64,000 nt of DNA from contig JNEU01000961.1 in assembly GCA_000697475.1 (NCBI GenBank), positions 1-64,000 of the forward strand, read 5' to 3'. The notes under the pieces are model-generated. The model saw nothing but the letters and a program-made list of their open reading frames with translations. It made no database searches and was not told the DNA's origin. Shown one piece after another: positions 15,604 to 26,629 of the stretch. Every line of letters starts with the position of its first letter. Within the stretch, counting starts at the first letter, position 1. Source of the stretch: Lichtheimia corymbifera B2541. Taxonomy: Eukaryota; Mucoromycota; Mucoromycetes; Mucorales; Lichtheimiaceae. A program made the translations under genes and the position numbers.

Positions 15604-16262
15604 CTAGTAGAATAAAGCAGTTACATCTGGTGATGGTTCGCTTGCAGCGGAGTCGCTTGCAGCGGAGTCGCTTGCAGCGGAGTCGCTTGCCTCACTAGCA
15701 GAGGATTCACTTGCAGAGGATTCGCTGGCAGAAGACTCACTTGCAGAGGACTCACTTGCAGAGGACTCACTTGCAGAGGACTCGCTAGCAGAGGACTCGC
15801 TTGGAGCAGAGGATTCGGGAGAAGAGGGATTAAGAGCCTCCACAATCCGGGAGATAAGAGGAATATCATTTACGAGCAAAGAGAGCAATGGAAGATCGGT
15901 ATTGACTTTAAGGAAGATGGTAGATAAGTTAAAGGTGCTTGTTTCCTATTAAACCTGATGATGACATGCTTACCAAGAGCACTTGTGTGCCACACGGTGG
16001 TGGTGCTGGCATCGAGAGTAGTAGTGACAACAACAGTCTCAGGGACGGTTTCCTCGACATATGTTTGAGCAACACCATTTTCAGTTGTGACAATAGTAGT
16101 TCTGAAAACTTGACGCTTCTTCAACATGCTGTAAAGGTAGATCGATCGTCAGTATACATCATGCCAACATAGAGGTAATTTAATATAGAAGATTTACTCA
16201 AGAGGGGAGGCAGTGACCATAGAGGCACAAGCAGCAAGGGCAACGGCAGCGAATGTCTTCAT
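15604..16262 (-). CDS. small secreted serine-rich protein with pentapeptide repeats
   Basis: Three exons: 16198-16262, 15974-16128, 15604-15905; 173 residues. The first 19 or so residues are a classical signal peptide (MKTFAAVALAACASMVTA), followed by a dibasic KKR at about 25-27 that could be a Kex2 site. A Thr/Val-rich middle (about 30-73) is followed by a C-terminal run of about ten ESSAS units that turn into DSAAS units, encoded by a 15-bp tandem repeat at about 15645-15810. No GPI-type hydrophobic end is present, so secretion into the wall or medium is more likely than membrane anchoring. No homologous family is recognised; a cell-wall associated role is an inference from composition. 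Confidence 0.8.
15645..15810 (-). repeat. 15-bp coding minisatellite (ESSAS / DSAAS)
   Basis: Tandem 15-bp units such as gcagaggactcactt (plus-strand reading) inside the third exon of the serine-rich secreted protein gene. The left end of the array consists of a related unit reading gcttgcagcggagtc. Units differ mainly at silent positions, so copy number may vary between strains. Confidence 0.85.
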
Positions 16263-16508
16263 TGTTGGTGATGTGTTGTGATAACAAAGGAATATACAAA
16301 TGGATGATGCAAAACCTGAAATTGTTCCTTGTGATCTTTTATATCTTTGATTTCAAGAGACCCATCTTCCCTCCTCTCGGTTTCTACGTTTTGTTGTCAA
16401 CATTCCTTGTAACAAAGCCAACTGAGTGTGTGGTTAAGTTCTTGACTAGATAGATACACCAGCATATCTTGTACCTGAGAATGGCTTTTAGAAAACAAAT
16501 ATCCTACT

Positions 16509-18093
16509 TTATTCAACCTGGATTCTATCAGGTTCAAACAATTCACAACGCAAAAGTTCGGCCACTACCCAACAATTTAAGCTGTTTCCTAATAATCTAT
16601 ATCGTTGCATGCGAGAGACTGTATCGGGGAAATCAAGATGAGGACGACACGAAGGTGGTGTAAATGGTCTTGGTTCAATTTTGCTGGCACCAGCGCTATT
16701 TCTTGACTGCAGCTGATACTCTTGTGTCGGAAATGCATGCAAACGTGCGATTTCAACTGGCGTCAAAAATCGTAAACCGAGCTCCAATAGCGATTCTGGA
16801 TCGTTCCAGTCGTAATCAATATGCTATCATCCATCGCCCTATTAGCGTCCATTGCTTGAATATTGGTTTTACTCCATGTAAACTTACGTCCATCTTTTGT
16901 GTTTGTACCAGTGAGCCACTTGTCTGAAGATGATGTGATCCGTAAGCCTACGTTGTGAAGAATGTTGGAAAGCAGGATGAGTATCATCGGTCAAGGGTCG
17001 GAACACCGACATACCTTGGTTATGCATGAAGTTCGATTATCGCAAGGCCGTACAATATCTAATTCATCCAAGTCAATTCGATCGTCGTAATAATTTATAA
17101 TATCAAGACACTCACCAAATCGAAACCGGTGGCGCTTCACGATATCTTTTTCAGGGACACGATACTGCATGTCAACGTCAGCTCCATCTTGAATGAAATT
17201 CGTCAGCTCAGGAACCGAGATAGAAAGGTCACTTGTAAAAGGCCACTGGGTATATAATGGATTGGTGTACTCTTGCTTATCTTGAGATATACGACGTGCC
17301 ATCATGTAGTAGCGTAGGCGATGATTCGGTATGCCAAATTGCAGTGGTGATAACAAGCATTCCTTAATCTCGTAACCCATTTGAGATAGCTCTTCCACCA
17401 GCAAGGCTCTTGATTGCGATTCCTACCAAAGAACCGTGAATGGCTTTGACAGATAACGTGATTGACCAATGTTTACCTCAAAGTTCTTGACATTTTCAAG
17501 GAACATGTACTTTGGTGGGTGTTCAAGTTTGGGAAGCAATTTGATAAGATGGACTAAACCTTGAGCTCTTGAATCATCGATATCTTGCATCTTTCCACCT
17601 TGTGTATAAGGCTAATCGTAAAATGAATCTAAATTAGAGCTCTCTCTATCTCTTACTCATCCATTCCATTCATATCCTACCTGACAAGGAGGACTGAGAA
17701 GCCAACAATCCGCATGGAACCTTTTGGACATAGGTCGATCATTCTTATCTTTAATCCTTCTACTCTTCTTACTTGTCAATATCCTTTGCAGTCAAACGCT
17801 CGATAGTCTTCTACTTTGCAATATCCCATCAGTAAAACGTTCTGTTTTCACCTTCCCTCAATATACGTACATTGGATGGCATATGCTTAAAGTTGTACTC
17901 GTACACCTCGTTTGCAATCATGTTGACGTCGAATGCTTCAATAACAGTAGCGTTGATCTGCGCAATATTGAGAGCGTAATGCTAGGGGGAGGCAACCATA
18001 CAATGAGATCGCGAAAATATATTGCCAATCGAAGCATACCAGACCACCAATGCCACTGAAGAATTCAAGGCAGCGTACTGGATCGTTAGCCAT
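16509..18093 (-). CDS. TRDMT1: DNMT2-type tRNA (cytosine-38-C5) methyltransferase
   Basis: Methylates C38 of tRNA-Asp in other organisms, using the DNA-methyltransferase fold with S-adenosylmethionine. Exons: 18040-18093, 17871-17957, 17773-17810, 17681-17720, 17477-17611, 17015-17422, 16888-16947, 16509-16823; 378 residues (human 391). Visible motifs: I (FFSGIGGL), IV (SPPCQ, catalytic Cys72), VI (ENV, Glu112), the GIPNHRLRYY motif, the DNMT2-type block CITKAYGS (usual form CFT, here CIT), and C-terminal RYRLLGNSLN. The start is taken at 18093; another in-frame ATG lies at 18180 and would add 29 residues. It is divergent from the SERINC gene. The intron between exons 3 and 4 is placed to give DKFHADCWLLSPPCQ; retention would shift the frame. 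Confidence 0.92.
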
Positions 18094-18626
18094 GATAGGT
18101 ATCGTGGTCGAAAATGGCTTTGGAAAGACAAACACGGAAAATTGACGGGAAGAAAGGTTGTCAGATGGCGGGCTTGACATGGATGGCTTGCTTCACTTTG
18201 AAGGTTACACATGTTGCCCAGCAACATGGGTCTCACGATTTGCGCGCTTGATCTTCCACTGCTGTAAATGACCATACCATCCATAGAGCTTGTGATAGAA
18301 CGGGCTTAATAGTGAGGCGGGTAGGAGAAGATATTGGTAACCACCATGCACATAATACAATGGATTCATGTGCCACGCGTATATAAAAGAAGTAATACAA
18401 TCAAATCTTGGATGTCTGTAGTAAGAAGCTTCATAGTAATCGTGGTTCATTCTTCACCACCAGGATATTTGAATGAGCAGTGGGATCATTGTTGTTGCTA
18501 TGGCTACGAGGTTGCCATCCAATCAACAGTAATGCGGAGCGGAATTTCTAAGGTCGTCGGTCACAAGCTGCTTGCTGCATCGCATGGATGTCGGTCATTT
18601 CTCTTTCTTTTATATAACTATACGCT
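18094..18626. other. intergenic, divergent promoter of DNMT2 and SERINC genes
   Basis: About 530 bases without a supportable gene. An alternative DNMT2 start (ATG at 18180) lies within it. Confidence 0.5.
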
Positions 18627-20585
18627 ATGGGTGCTGCTTTGAGTTGCATAGCGTTACCTGCTATCGGATCCGTTGGCACATGGATTGCTAGTTGTTTCTC
18701 GGCTGCAGCATGTTCATTATTCTGTAAAAGGTAAGGAAACGTCGTCTTGCTTCTCGACAACAACTCATACTCATTTCTTGGCATTCGTTCCATTACAGCT
18801 GCAACTGCAACAACTCCATTGCAACACGCATCGGTTATGCGGTACGTATGCAACATGGATATTCAACAACTTTATTCATTCACATTACTATGTCTTGTGT
18901 AGATTATCTTTTTGCTCAACTCTATTGTGAGTATTCATTGCGCCTGCTTTCCTTCTCCAACAGCGCCATTGACTTTTTACAATAGTTAGCCTGGCTTATG
19001 CTTTCCAACTGGGCCATCAAACAACTACAACGTATCACGCTTGATTATATGAAACTCGAATGCTCCGAGGGCACATGTTATGGGATCATTGCTGTAAGTA
19101 GCCATCGATATGCATACATGCAAAGCTGTCAAATATTGATATATCGGGTATAATAGGTTCATCGAGTATGCTTTGCATTAGTTCTTTTCCATGCTTTATT
19201 GGGCTGTTTACTACTTGGCGTACGAGATAGTCGGCAAAAGCGTGCTGCAATTCAGAATGGGTAGGTATCTCCTTTAAGATACGTTTGCCAGCCACGGACT
19301 AATCGTTGTATAGGTGGTGGGGCCCAAAGGTTCTTTTGTGGATCGCTCTTTTGGCCGTAGCATTTTTCATTCCCAATGGCTTCTTTATGGTTTGGGGCAA
19401 CTACTTTGCGTTGATCGGCGCAGCCATCTTCATCTTATTCGGCTTGGTGCTTCTTGTGGATTTTGCACATAGCTGGACTGAACGCTGTTTGGAGAATTAT
19501 GAAGAGAACAACTCAAGTAAATGGAAATATATCCTTGTCGGTAAGTAAGCGAGTGTGTATGTATATACCAAAGAGAAGGCTTACACGACGTATCCATAGG
19601 TGGAACACTTCTTATGTTTGCAGGCGCCATCACCATGACTGGCATCATGTATGGATTCTTTGCCACGAATAGCTGTTCATTGAATCAATTCTTTGTCACT
19701 CTCAACTTGATTCTCTGCGTCCTTATTACATTGCTTTGCATCTCGCCCTCTGTACAAGAAGCCAATCCTCGCTCAGGTTTATCACAAGCATCCATCGTTG
19801 TTGTCTACTGCACCTACGTCGTCATGTCAGCGGTTGTCAACGAACCCAACGATAAGCAATGTAATCCTTTACGCCGTTCCCAAGGTCCACAAACAGCATC
19901 CATTGTACTAGGCGCTATCTTTACCTTTTTGGCTGTTGCTTATTCTACAAGTCGTGCAGCAACACAGGATAGTGCGCTTATCAACAACAAGAGTCGTCGC
20001 CAGCATTACGAGCCACTCGATACGGCCAGCGCTGTTCCATTGCAATCAAATCAAGTAGAAGCAGGAGCCCAACGCATGAGCACCCAAGGCGGACCACGCG
20101 ATCATTTATTGGCAGCTGTTGAAAGCGGGTAAGTGAAATGGGGTGAAGATAAGTTATTTTACCACAAACTAATTTTGCTATCCAGCGCATTACCACGCTC
20201 AGCACTTGATGAAGATGATGACGATGACTACGACGATGACGACAAGGACGATGAACGCTATGGTTCTGTATACAACTATTCGTTCTTCCATTTCGTATTT
20301 GCCATTGCTGCCATGTATATTGCCATGGTCTTGACCAACTGGAATACTATCTCTATGGAGAATATGCAGGCTCCTAATCAAGATGATAGCGACTTTGTTC
20401 GAATTGGCCAGAGCTACACAGCTGTTTGGGTCAAGATCGTCTCAGGATGGTTGTGTCACGTCTTTTATGGATGGTCTCTTGTCGCTCCTATTGTGATGCC
20501 TGATCGATTCACGGTAATGTTATTATTGTGATGGGTACAAAATGCGGGTTGAGCTAACTATAATGTATGCTTGTAGGATTATTAA
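18627..20585 (+). CDS. TMS1: SERINC/TMS1 family multi-pass membrane protein
   Basis: Exons: 18627-18730, 18799-18841, 18903-18926, 18986-19093, 19157-19260, 19314-19540, 19600-20128, 20186-20513, 20577-20585; 491 residues, near the family norm. It begins MGAALSCIALP and shows about ten hydrophobic helices with family blocks such as WWGPKVLLW, the GYxxxF-like helix containing FFVTLNLILC, and a conserved end WVKIVSGWLCHVFYGWSLVAP. A cytosolic loop before the last helices holds an acidic run (DEDDDDDYDDDD). SERINCs are reported as lipid scramblases or as aiding serine incorporation into membrane lipids; which applies here cannot be told. Exon 3 is only 24 nt and exon 9 carries just two codons plus stop. 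Confidence 0.93.
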
Positions 20586-20590
20586 GGAAT

Positions 20591-20613
20591 CTCTCTCCCT
20601 CTCCCTCTCCCTT
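20591..20613 (+). repeat. short CT-rich hexamer repeat in 3' flank of SERINC gene
   Basis: Three to four copies of a ctccct hexamer directly after the SERINC stop codon; probably a simple repeat in the 3' untranslated region. Confidence 0.7.
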
Positions 20614-20842
20614 TGGCGAGCTACCACTCGTTTTGTAATATACTTTATGATGAATGAAATGTTTCATACTACCCCGAAGTACCATTGTTTATGGTGTTGG
20701 ATGCGCAATTGATGAAAACAAAAATGTGTACAAGTATACGTATGTTTTTTTGCTCTTATATTCAATAGGATTGGACAACCAAATATTGACAAAGTAGATG
20801 CCAAGAATGGTTAACTATTTACTAGCGGGAGGATAGTGGTGT

Positions 20843-22003
20843 TTACGAACGCTGACGAATCACGAGTTCCAAGAACTGCATAAAATGAGTTACCATTATG
20901 AAAGACCGAAACGTTGTTGGGTAGGACGAAACTTACATCTTCATACTTGATTTGAATCCAACCATCACCATCAGTGTCAAAGCGTCGGAAAGAATCAGTG
21001 AGCGACTTGATAGAAACGCATGCTTGAACAAAGTTATCAAAGGTCACATCTCCCTTGCCTGTGGTCCCGTGACCTGCGTGTGAGTGTACAATTCGTATAT
21101 GTGCAAAAGGTAAAACAGCGTCAGGGGTCCAAAACGGAACCGACCAAATGCTCCTTTTTTCTTGTCACTCACCATATTTGTCAAACTTGCTGATAAGAAG
21201 TTGAATAAAGCGATCTGAAAGGTTGTAGCCAAAAGTTCTCAAGGCGTTGCACATTTCATTTCGATCAATGCTTCCAGAACCATCCACGTCGAAAGCCTGG
21301 AAACAACGCTTCCAATCCTCAATGTACTTCCACAGACCACCAAACTCGTTGAAATCGATTGTACCGGTTTGATCCTAATTTCCCATCCATTCCCATAATG
21401 AATAAAAAGAAAAGCGTCTCTTGATCGATCCTTTTTGTTACCCTATGTATATATGCAATTAGTTCCAGTTTCCTGATTTTGGTGTGTCATTGTTATATGT
21501 CTTACTTGTCAAACATATTAACCATCATGCGAACGGTTTCAATATTGAAGGGACTCCAATCGCCATTGATCAAAGCACGTTGCAACTCGTCAGCAGTCAA
21601 CTGACCCGAACCGTCGGTATCCACAGCCTTGAACCAACCATAGAGCTGCTGGTTAGCGTTTGGAGGAATAGCTGGGGATTGGCCTATTATTCAAGGGCAA
21701 CAACATAGTAGGTAAGCTTGTGTCGTAATATACACTGGTCAATCTCGGTCAACTCATCCTTTGTTCCTCATTGCCAACCCAGTATTTTGGGCAGCAACAG
21801 GAATGCCGGTAAGCTAGCCGAGTGCTGGTAGTGGTGGTGACGGTGGGGTGATTGTGCATACCATAAGCGCCTTGTTGATAAGCACTTTGTTGTTGCTGTT
21901 GGTAACCCTGTTGTTGGTAGCCCTGTGGAGGTGGTGCTTGCTGGTAACCAGGAGCAGGCGAGCCGTAAGGATGTTGTTGTTGGGGCGATCCGTAACCTTG
22001 CAT
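20843..22003 (-). CDS. PEF1: penta-EF-hand calcium-binding protein (PEF1/ALG-2 type)
   Basis: Calcium sensor that in yeast and animals binds membrane-traffic and cell-polarity partners. Exons: 21862-22003, 21506-21683, 21442 (a single base), 21173-21374, 20937-21073, 20843-20875; 230 residues. A Gln/Gly/Pro/Tyr-rich N-terminus (1-60) precedes five EF-hands. Loops seen: DTDGSGQLTADE (69-80), DKDQTGTIDFNE (106-117), DVDGSGSIDRNE (136-147), a degenerate fourth, and DTDGDGWIQIKY near 206. The third base of codon 107 (Lys of DKDQ) is supplied only if the gap 21375-21505 is read as two introns of 67 and 63 nt around one G at 21442; a single intron shifts the frame and loses EF-hands 3-5. The C-terminal exon reads FLELVIRQRS. 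Confidence 0.92.
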
Positions 22004-22449
22004 TGTGTGAAAGTGAAGAAAAGTAGGAAGAATCACTTGGGAAGCAAAAAATAGAGCCTGTACTAGGCGCAGCTAACATGTCCAATCACACGTTTTTGTG
22101 ACACCTCCAGTTACGGAACACTGCATCATGACAACAAGCCTATTGCCATATGATCTGCTTAGCATCACCCCCTTTCATCATTGAACATTCCACGCATATA
22201 CATATTATCCCCATTATGCTTGAACATTTGGCATGGATCAAGTGCTGAGAGCCGTTCAATTGCAGATCAACTATCATCCACCTTATTCTCACCGGATCGG
22301 AGTAGCGCAAATCTAAAACTAAGTGCATCCCGCATGTAATTCATCTCTTATCCCAAATTCCTCATATAAACGACAAGACATGATATGACATACACGGTAT
22401 ACATGAAATGGATCTTATTAAATATATGTTTTACATTTGTGATCGGGTA
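22004..22449. other. intergenic between PEF gene promoter and VPS8 3' end
   Basis: About 445 bases with no supported gene. It should hold the PEF promoter and the VPS8 3' flank, both on the minus strand. Confidence 0.5.
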
Positions 22450-25400
22450 CTATGCTGCTCGTGCTTTTCCTTTATCTTGCTTCTTTGGAGTATCGAGTTC
22501 CTGCTCGGGACTATGGCAAATGATGCATCGCCAATCGGTAGAATTTTTGAGCTTTGGTTCCAAACACCGTTTGTGATATACATGTCCACAGTGGAAAACA
22601 ACGACATCTTTTTCTTCTGGGGTGCTTGTGGTGGTGGTTTCTTGATCTGGTTCATTGCCCTCATCCTTCTTTTCTTTGTCCTCTTCTTCACTGCCTTGAG
22701 ACTTGTTTTCCTTTTCGACCCGGGCATTCTCCTCCTCATCATCTTCATCGTCTAGACCCCAAGCCAGTGGTTGATGCATCAAAGATAAATCCAGGATAGC
22801 TTGACCACATTCTTCGCATGCACCACGTCGTGGTTTCCAGCCTTTTCCTTTTCCTTTGACCATTTCATTCACGCCAGCAAATAAATCACGTTCAAACAGT
22901 CGATTGGTCATTTCAAGCAGCTTTCCTTCATACTTGTACGTATCCAAGATGCTTTTGAAAATATCTCGAAAGTCAGCAAATGTGCTTGCACAGCGTGCTT
23001 GTGAGTCGATCAATCGTGAAAGCAACCGTGGAAGTGTGCCTTGTTTTTGTGGTGATGTGGATTGGAGAAGGTGGGTCAGGATAGTTTGGACAAAAGATTT
23101 GAAGGAAGATACGATATGGTGATAGAGGCCTTGTGGTATGACTGAAGCACGTAAAGCGTTATGCATCTCGATGGATGATTCAACATAGGAATCCAAAAGT
23201 TGAAACCAAAGTGATTCGACTTGGTCATAAGCATCCTCTGGTATGGAACGGCTGCTATTCTCACATAACCGGATACCGACACGCAGTACGCCACTTAGGC
23301 CCACCAAGCAACTGCTCAAGACGCTCTGCTCTTCAAAAGTCCACACTGTGTCTTGATCATTGTGGTCACGCACCAGATTCAACACCATCGTCATTTTCTC
23401 CTTTGCCACAGCAAGCATTTTGTCCAAGGCACCTTGGGTATCACCGCTCTTTTCCATAATCCAAACAACTGCATCGATAACACCATACTCCTCGCAGCTC
23501 TTTAGGATATGGTTGAGATTGACATTGTCAATGAGCTTGGTATTGAGATAGTCATATACACCGGATGGATCAAAGCGGCACATGAGTTCGATATAGCGTT
23601 CATGCAAATTGGGATCGACCGAGGGTATCTTTGGTGGTGCATATAATTGTTTCATGCTGTCATCTTGATCATCAAAAGGCTCTAGTAAACCACGAAGATA
23701 CAAGAATACACGCTTGTTCACCGCATCTCGAGATTCATCATCGTTTTCAAACTCCTGTGCATCTTCTTCCAAGCGTCGTATCGCTTCCTCATGTTTGCCA
23801 TTAAAGAACAGTTCCACCACCTGGGCTGATTTCTCTCCATCGATTTCAACAAACTGCGATATCCGCACCATGAATACAGTCTTGACCTCGTCCCGCTTCT
23901 TTGAGCTCAATTCAGATCTTTCATCCAAGAGTCGAAACACACAATCAAAGACCTTGTCACGTCTTTCATCGTCTTTGAGGTTGGCTTCCACTAGTTTGCC
24001 GTATTTCCTTTCACGGCGGTAAACGTCTTCGAGCACTTGCCAAAAACCAGCATCCTCATAATAAAGAATCATCTGGTCGGGATCCTTGGGCTTGTACACG
24101 CTAAGTAAACTCTGCACTGCTGCTTGCCGCTCGTGTCGTGTGTCGGGATCATTTGCCTCGGCCAAGCGAATAAGGACATTGTGCAATGTTGTCAAGGGCA
24201 AAAAGATAAACGTGGTATACTTGTGCAGATTGGATGCGATGAATATATACAGCTGAATCAGGCTGTCATGATCCTCATTTCGTGACATGGGTGGTGGTGG
24301 GGTGGGGCCCTGATTGCTGTTTGAAAGTACAGTTGACGTAGAGATGGATTTTTTGGGTCGAGGTGGTGGAAGCATCAATCCTGTTCCTGATAAGCCGCTA
24401 CCGAGCACGTCCAAGAGCGTATTGACAATGATTTGCCGAGAAATAACCTTGCCTTGCAGATCATCATCCACCACTGTCGATGTAAGAATATCATCACCAC
24501 CATTGAGCCATGGATCCTCAAAGGCGACTTCAAGCGCTTCTAAGAACTTTTTGGTGTTGAAGCGCAAAAGCAAACGAAGATAAGGATAGGTGGGTTCTGA
24601 CACTTGGTCGTCATCGTCATCCACTGTCAACACCAGCTTGCCACCTACACGAGGCCAAACGGCACATCGGCCCGAAAATACAAAAGAGTACACTGCACTC
24701 CGTGCTTCGTTTGCTTTGGATGAAGACATAGGTAAACCGTCCGGATAGGTACGACCACGCAAAACATGTCGGAAATAATCAAACAACTTTTCAGCGTTCT
24801 TTCGTGGTTCATTCTCTGGTGCTGGCTCCATTGTTCTCGTGCTTCCCATACTATCCATCCGTGTACGATCTCCGTGGTAGTCAAATTGCGGTACGACAAT
24901 ACGCGTGCTCTCATCCTTGAGTACGTTCTTGATCACCTTGAGCATCTCCACGACAGGGCTGACATAATCATCCATACTTCGGTTCCAAACATAGATCATG
25001 GCTTCATATAATCCTTCCCGATGGCAAACGCTTACAATCTGATCGATATCAAGACATTGGGGATTGACATGCCAGATAATTTGTTCAAGTTCCGCCAGCA
25101 TATGCTTTGAGCAACAATGATCCACCAAATCCTTCATGACAGCTGGGGGAATATCATGCATCTTGTCTTGCAAGATCATCGGAGCAAGAACTTCCAAAAA
25201 GACACCGCGAACGTTGTTTTCAGCAAATTGGTCGTAAGCAACGTCGAAAAGGTAATCCAGAGAGTTCATCGATAAGCATGCTTTGATACAGCCATTCGCC
25301 AAATCATGAAACATCACCGTTCCATTCCCAACAAAGTCGTCCACCATGCCGTCATACGTTCGAGTCGATGAAAATGTATAATTGAGCGATGCATCCAAAA

Positions 25401-26595
25401 GTTCCTTCAGTCGATCACCGACAAGCTTCTTCCTTGCTTGTTCGTCTTCAGGAAGTCCAACCACCTTTTGTGTGTAGCTGCCATTGTAGAAACTGGTGGC
25501 CAATTCAATCCCTTCGAGGAAATCACCAGCACGCACAAGAGCAATAATGCGATCTGCCCATGATAATAGCGTTCCAATATAGAGCCGATTCAATCCCTGG
25601 AGAGGAGAGAGAGTATATATGTGTATCATTAATCATCCGAAATATCATCCATTGTAATGCCATTGCTTACCAATAGGAAAAGCTTCCCTTTGTATGCACG
25701 CAATGAATGATAATAAGCCATTTCTACAGTCTTTAAAGTAGCTGGGAAGACATTCATGCCAAGGGGCTGTTGTTGTTGCTGTTGTATCTGCTGATACTGC
25801 ACTTGCTCCATCGACTCGGTGACTAATTCTTCCAGTGGGGCGTTGAAGCGATCATGATAAACGAGTTCCTTGCTTCTGATGCTGGCTCTTTCGGTTTCCA
25901 TCATGTTTCTGGGATCAAAGAGGATCATTTCCTCATTGGGTGTAATCAACGCAAGAATCTATAAAAGGTAGTAGGGTAAGATACAAAGAAACCAGCATGA
26001 AGATAGCTCTATTTCTGTTTACCTGTCGATTGATCCATTGCATACCGACAATGACATCTCGGCATTTCCACTCGCCGTGTTTGATAAATTCCAGCTTGTT
26101 TCCACGCTTTGACTTGTTGCCGATAGCATTACGTGCGCCACGATTGGTACTAGCAGTCTTATCATTGCTTTCAACACCAACACGGAGGATGAATAAATGA
26201 CTGCCCCAAGTAAATGCAAGCATCGGATCGGAAGATGGAATATGCTTTGCATGTTTGTCTATTGTAAAGTCTTCATTAGCTAAATAAAAACATGGATAAG
26301 ATAAATTATCCTTACCTTTGGGTGATGGCTTGTCAACTGCTGTGTCAGATTTCGTAGCAGGTAACCATGCCAAACATCCCGCAAGACTCTCTACAGGTGG
26401 TTTGTTGCCGGCTTGTTCCTTTTGTGCCTCTGGGTTTTGGACATTGGTTGCAGCTGCTGCTTCTAGTGGATCGGTAGATGATGTATTCATAAATGGGATG
26501 GGCTTGGGCTTCAGAAACTTGTACTGAGTTTGTGGCGTAGGCTTCAATCCGACAATGATCATCTGTTATCATAACGTTAGTCGATTGCACGTTCA

Positions 26596-26629
<34 letters not shown>

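Noticed and set aside
17721..17772. Reading the DNMT2 exon 3-4 gap with a 13- or 16-nt intron
   Set aside because: Those acceptors keep the frame, but the introns would be impossibly short; the 52-nt intron gives the conserved spacing to SPPCQ.
22408..22755. Plus-strand hydrophobic ORF of 115 residues
   Set aside because: It is antisense to the acidic, Lys-rich RING end of VPS8, whose complement reads as hydrophobic residues; a shadow frame.
22450..25629. VPS8 as a single-exon gene of 1059 residues
   Set aside because: Upstream minus-strand exons continue in phase through eight introns to 28848 and supply the beta-propeller; the ATG at 25629 lies in an intron.
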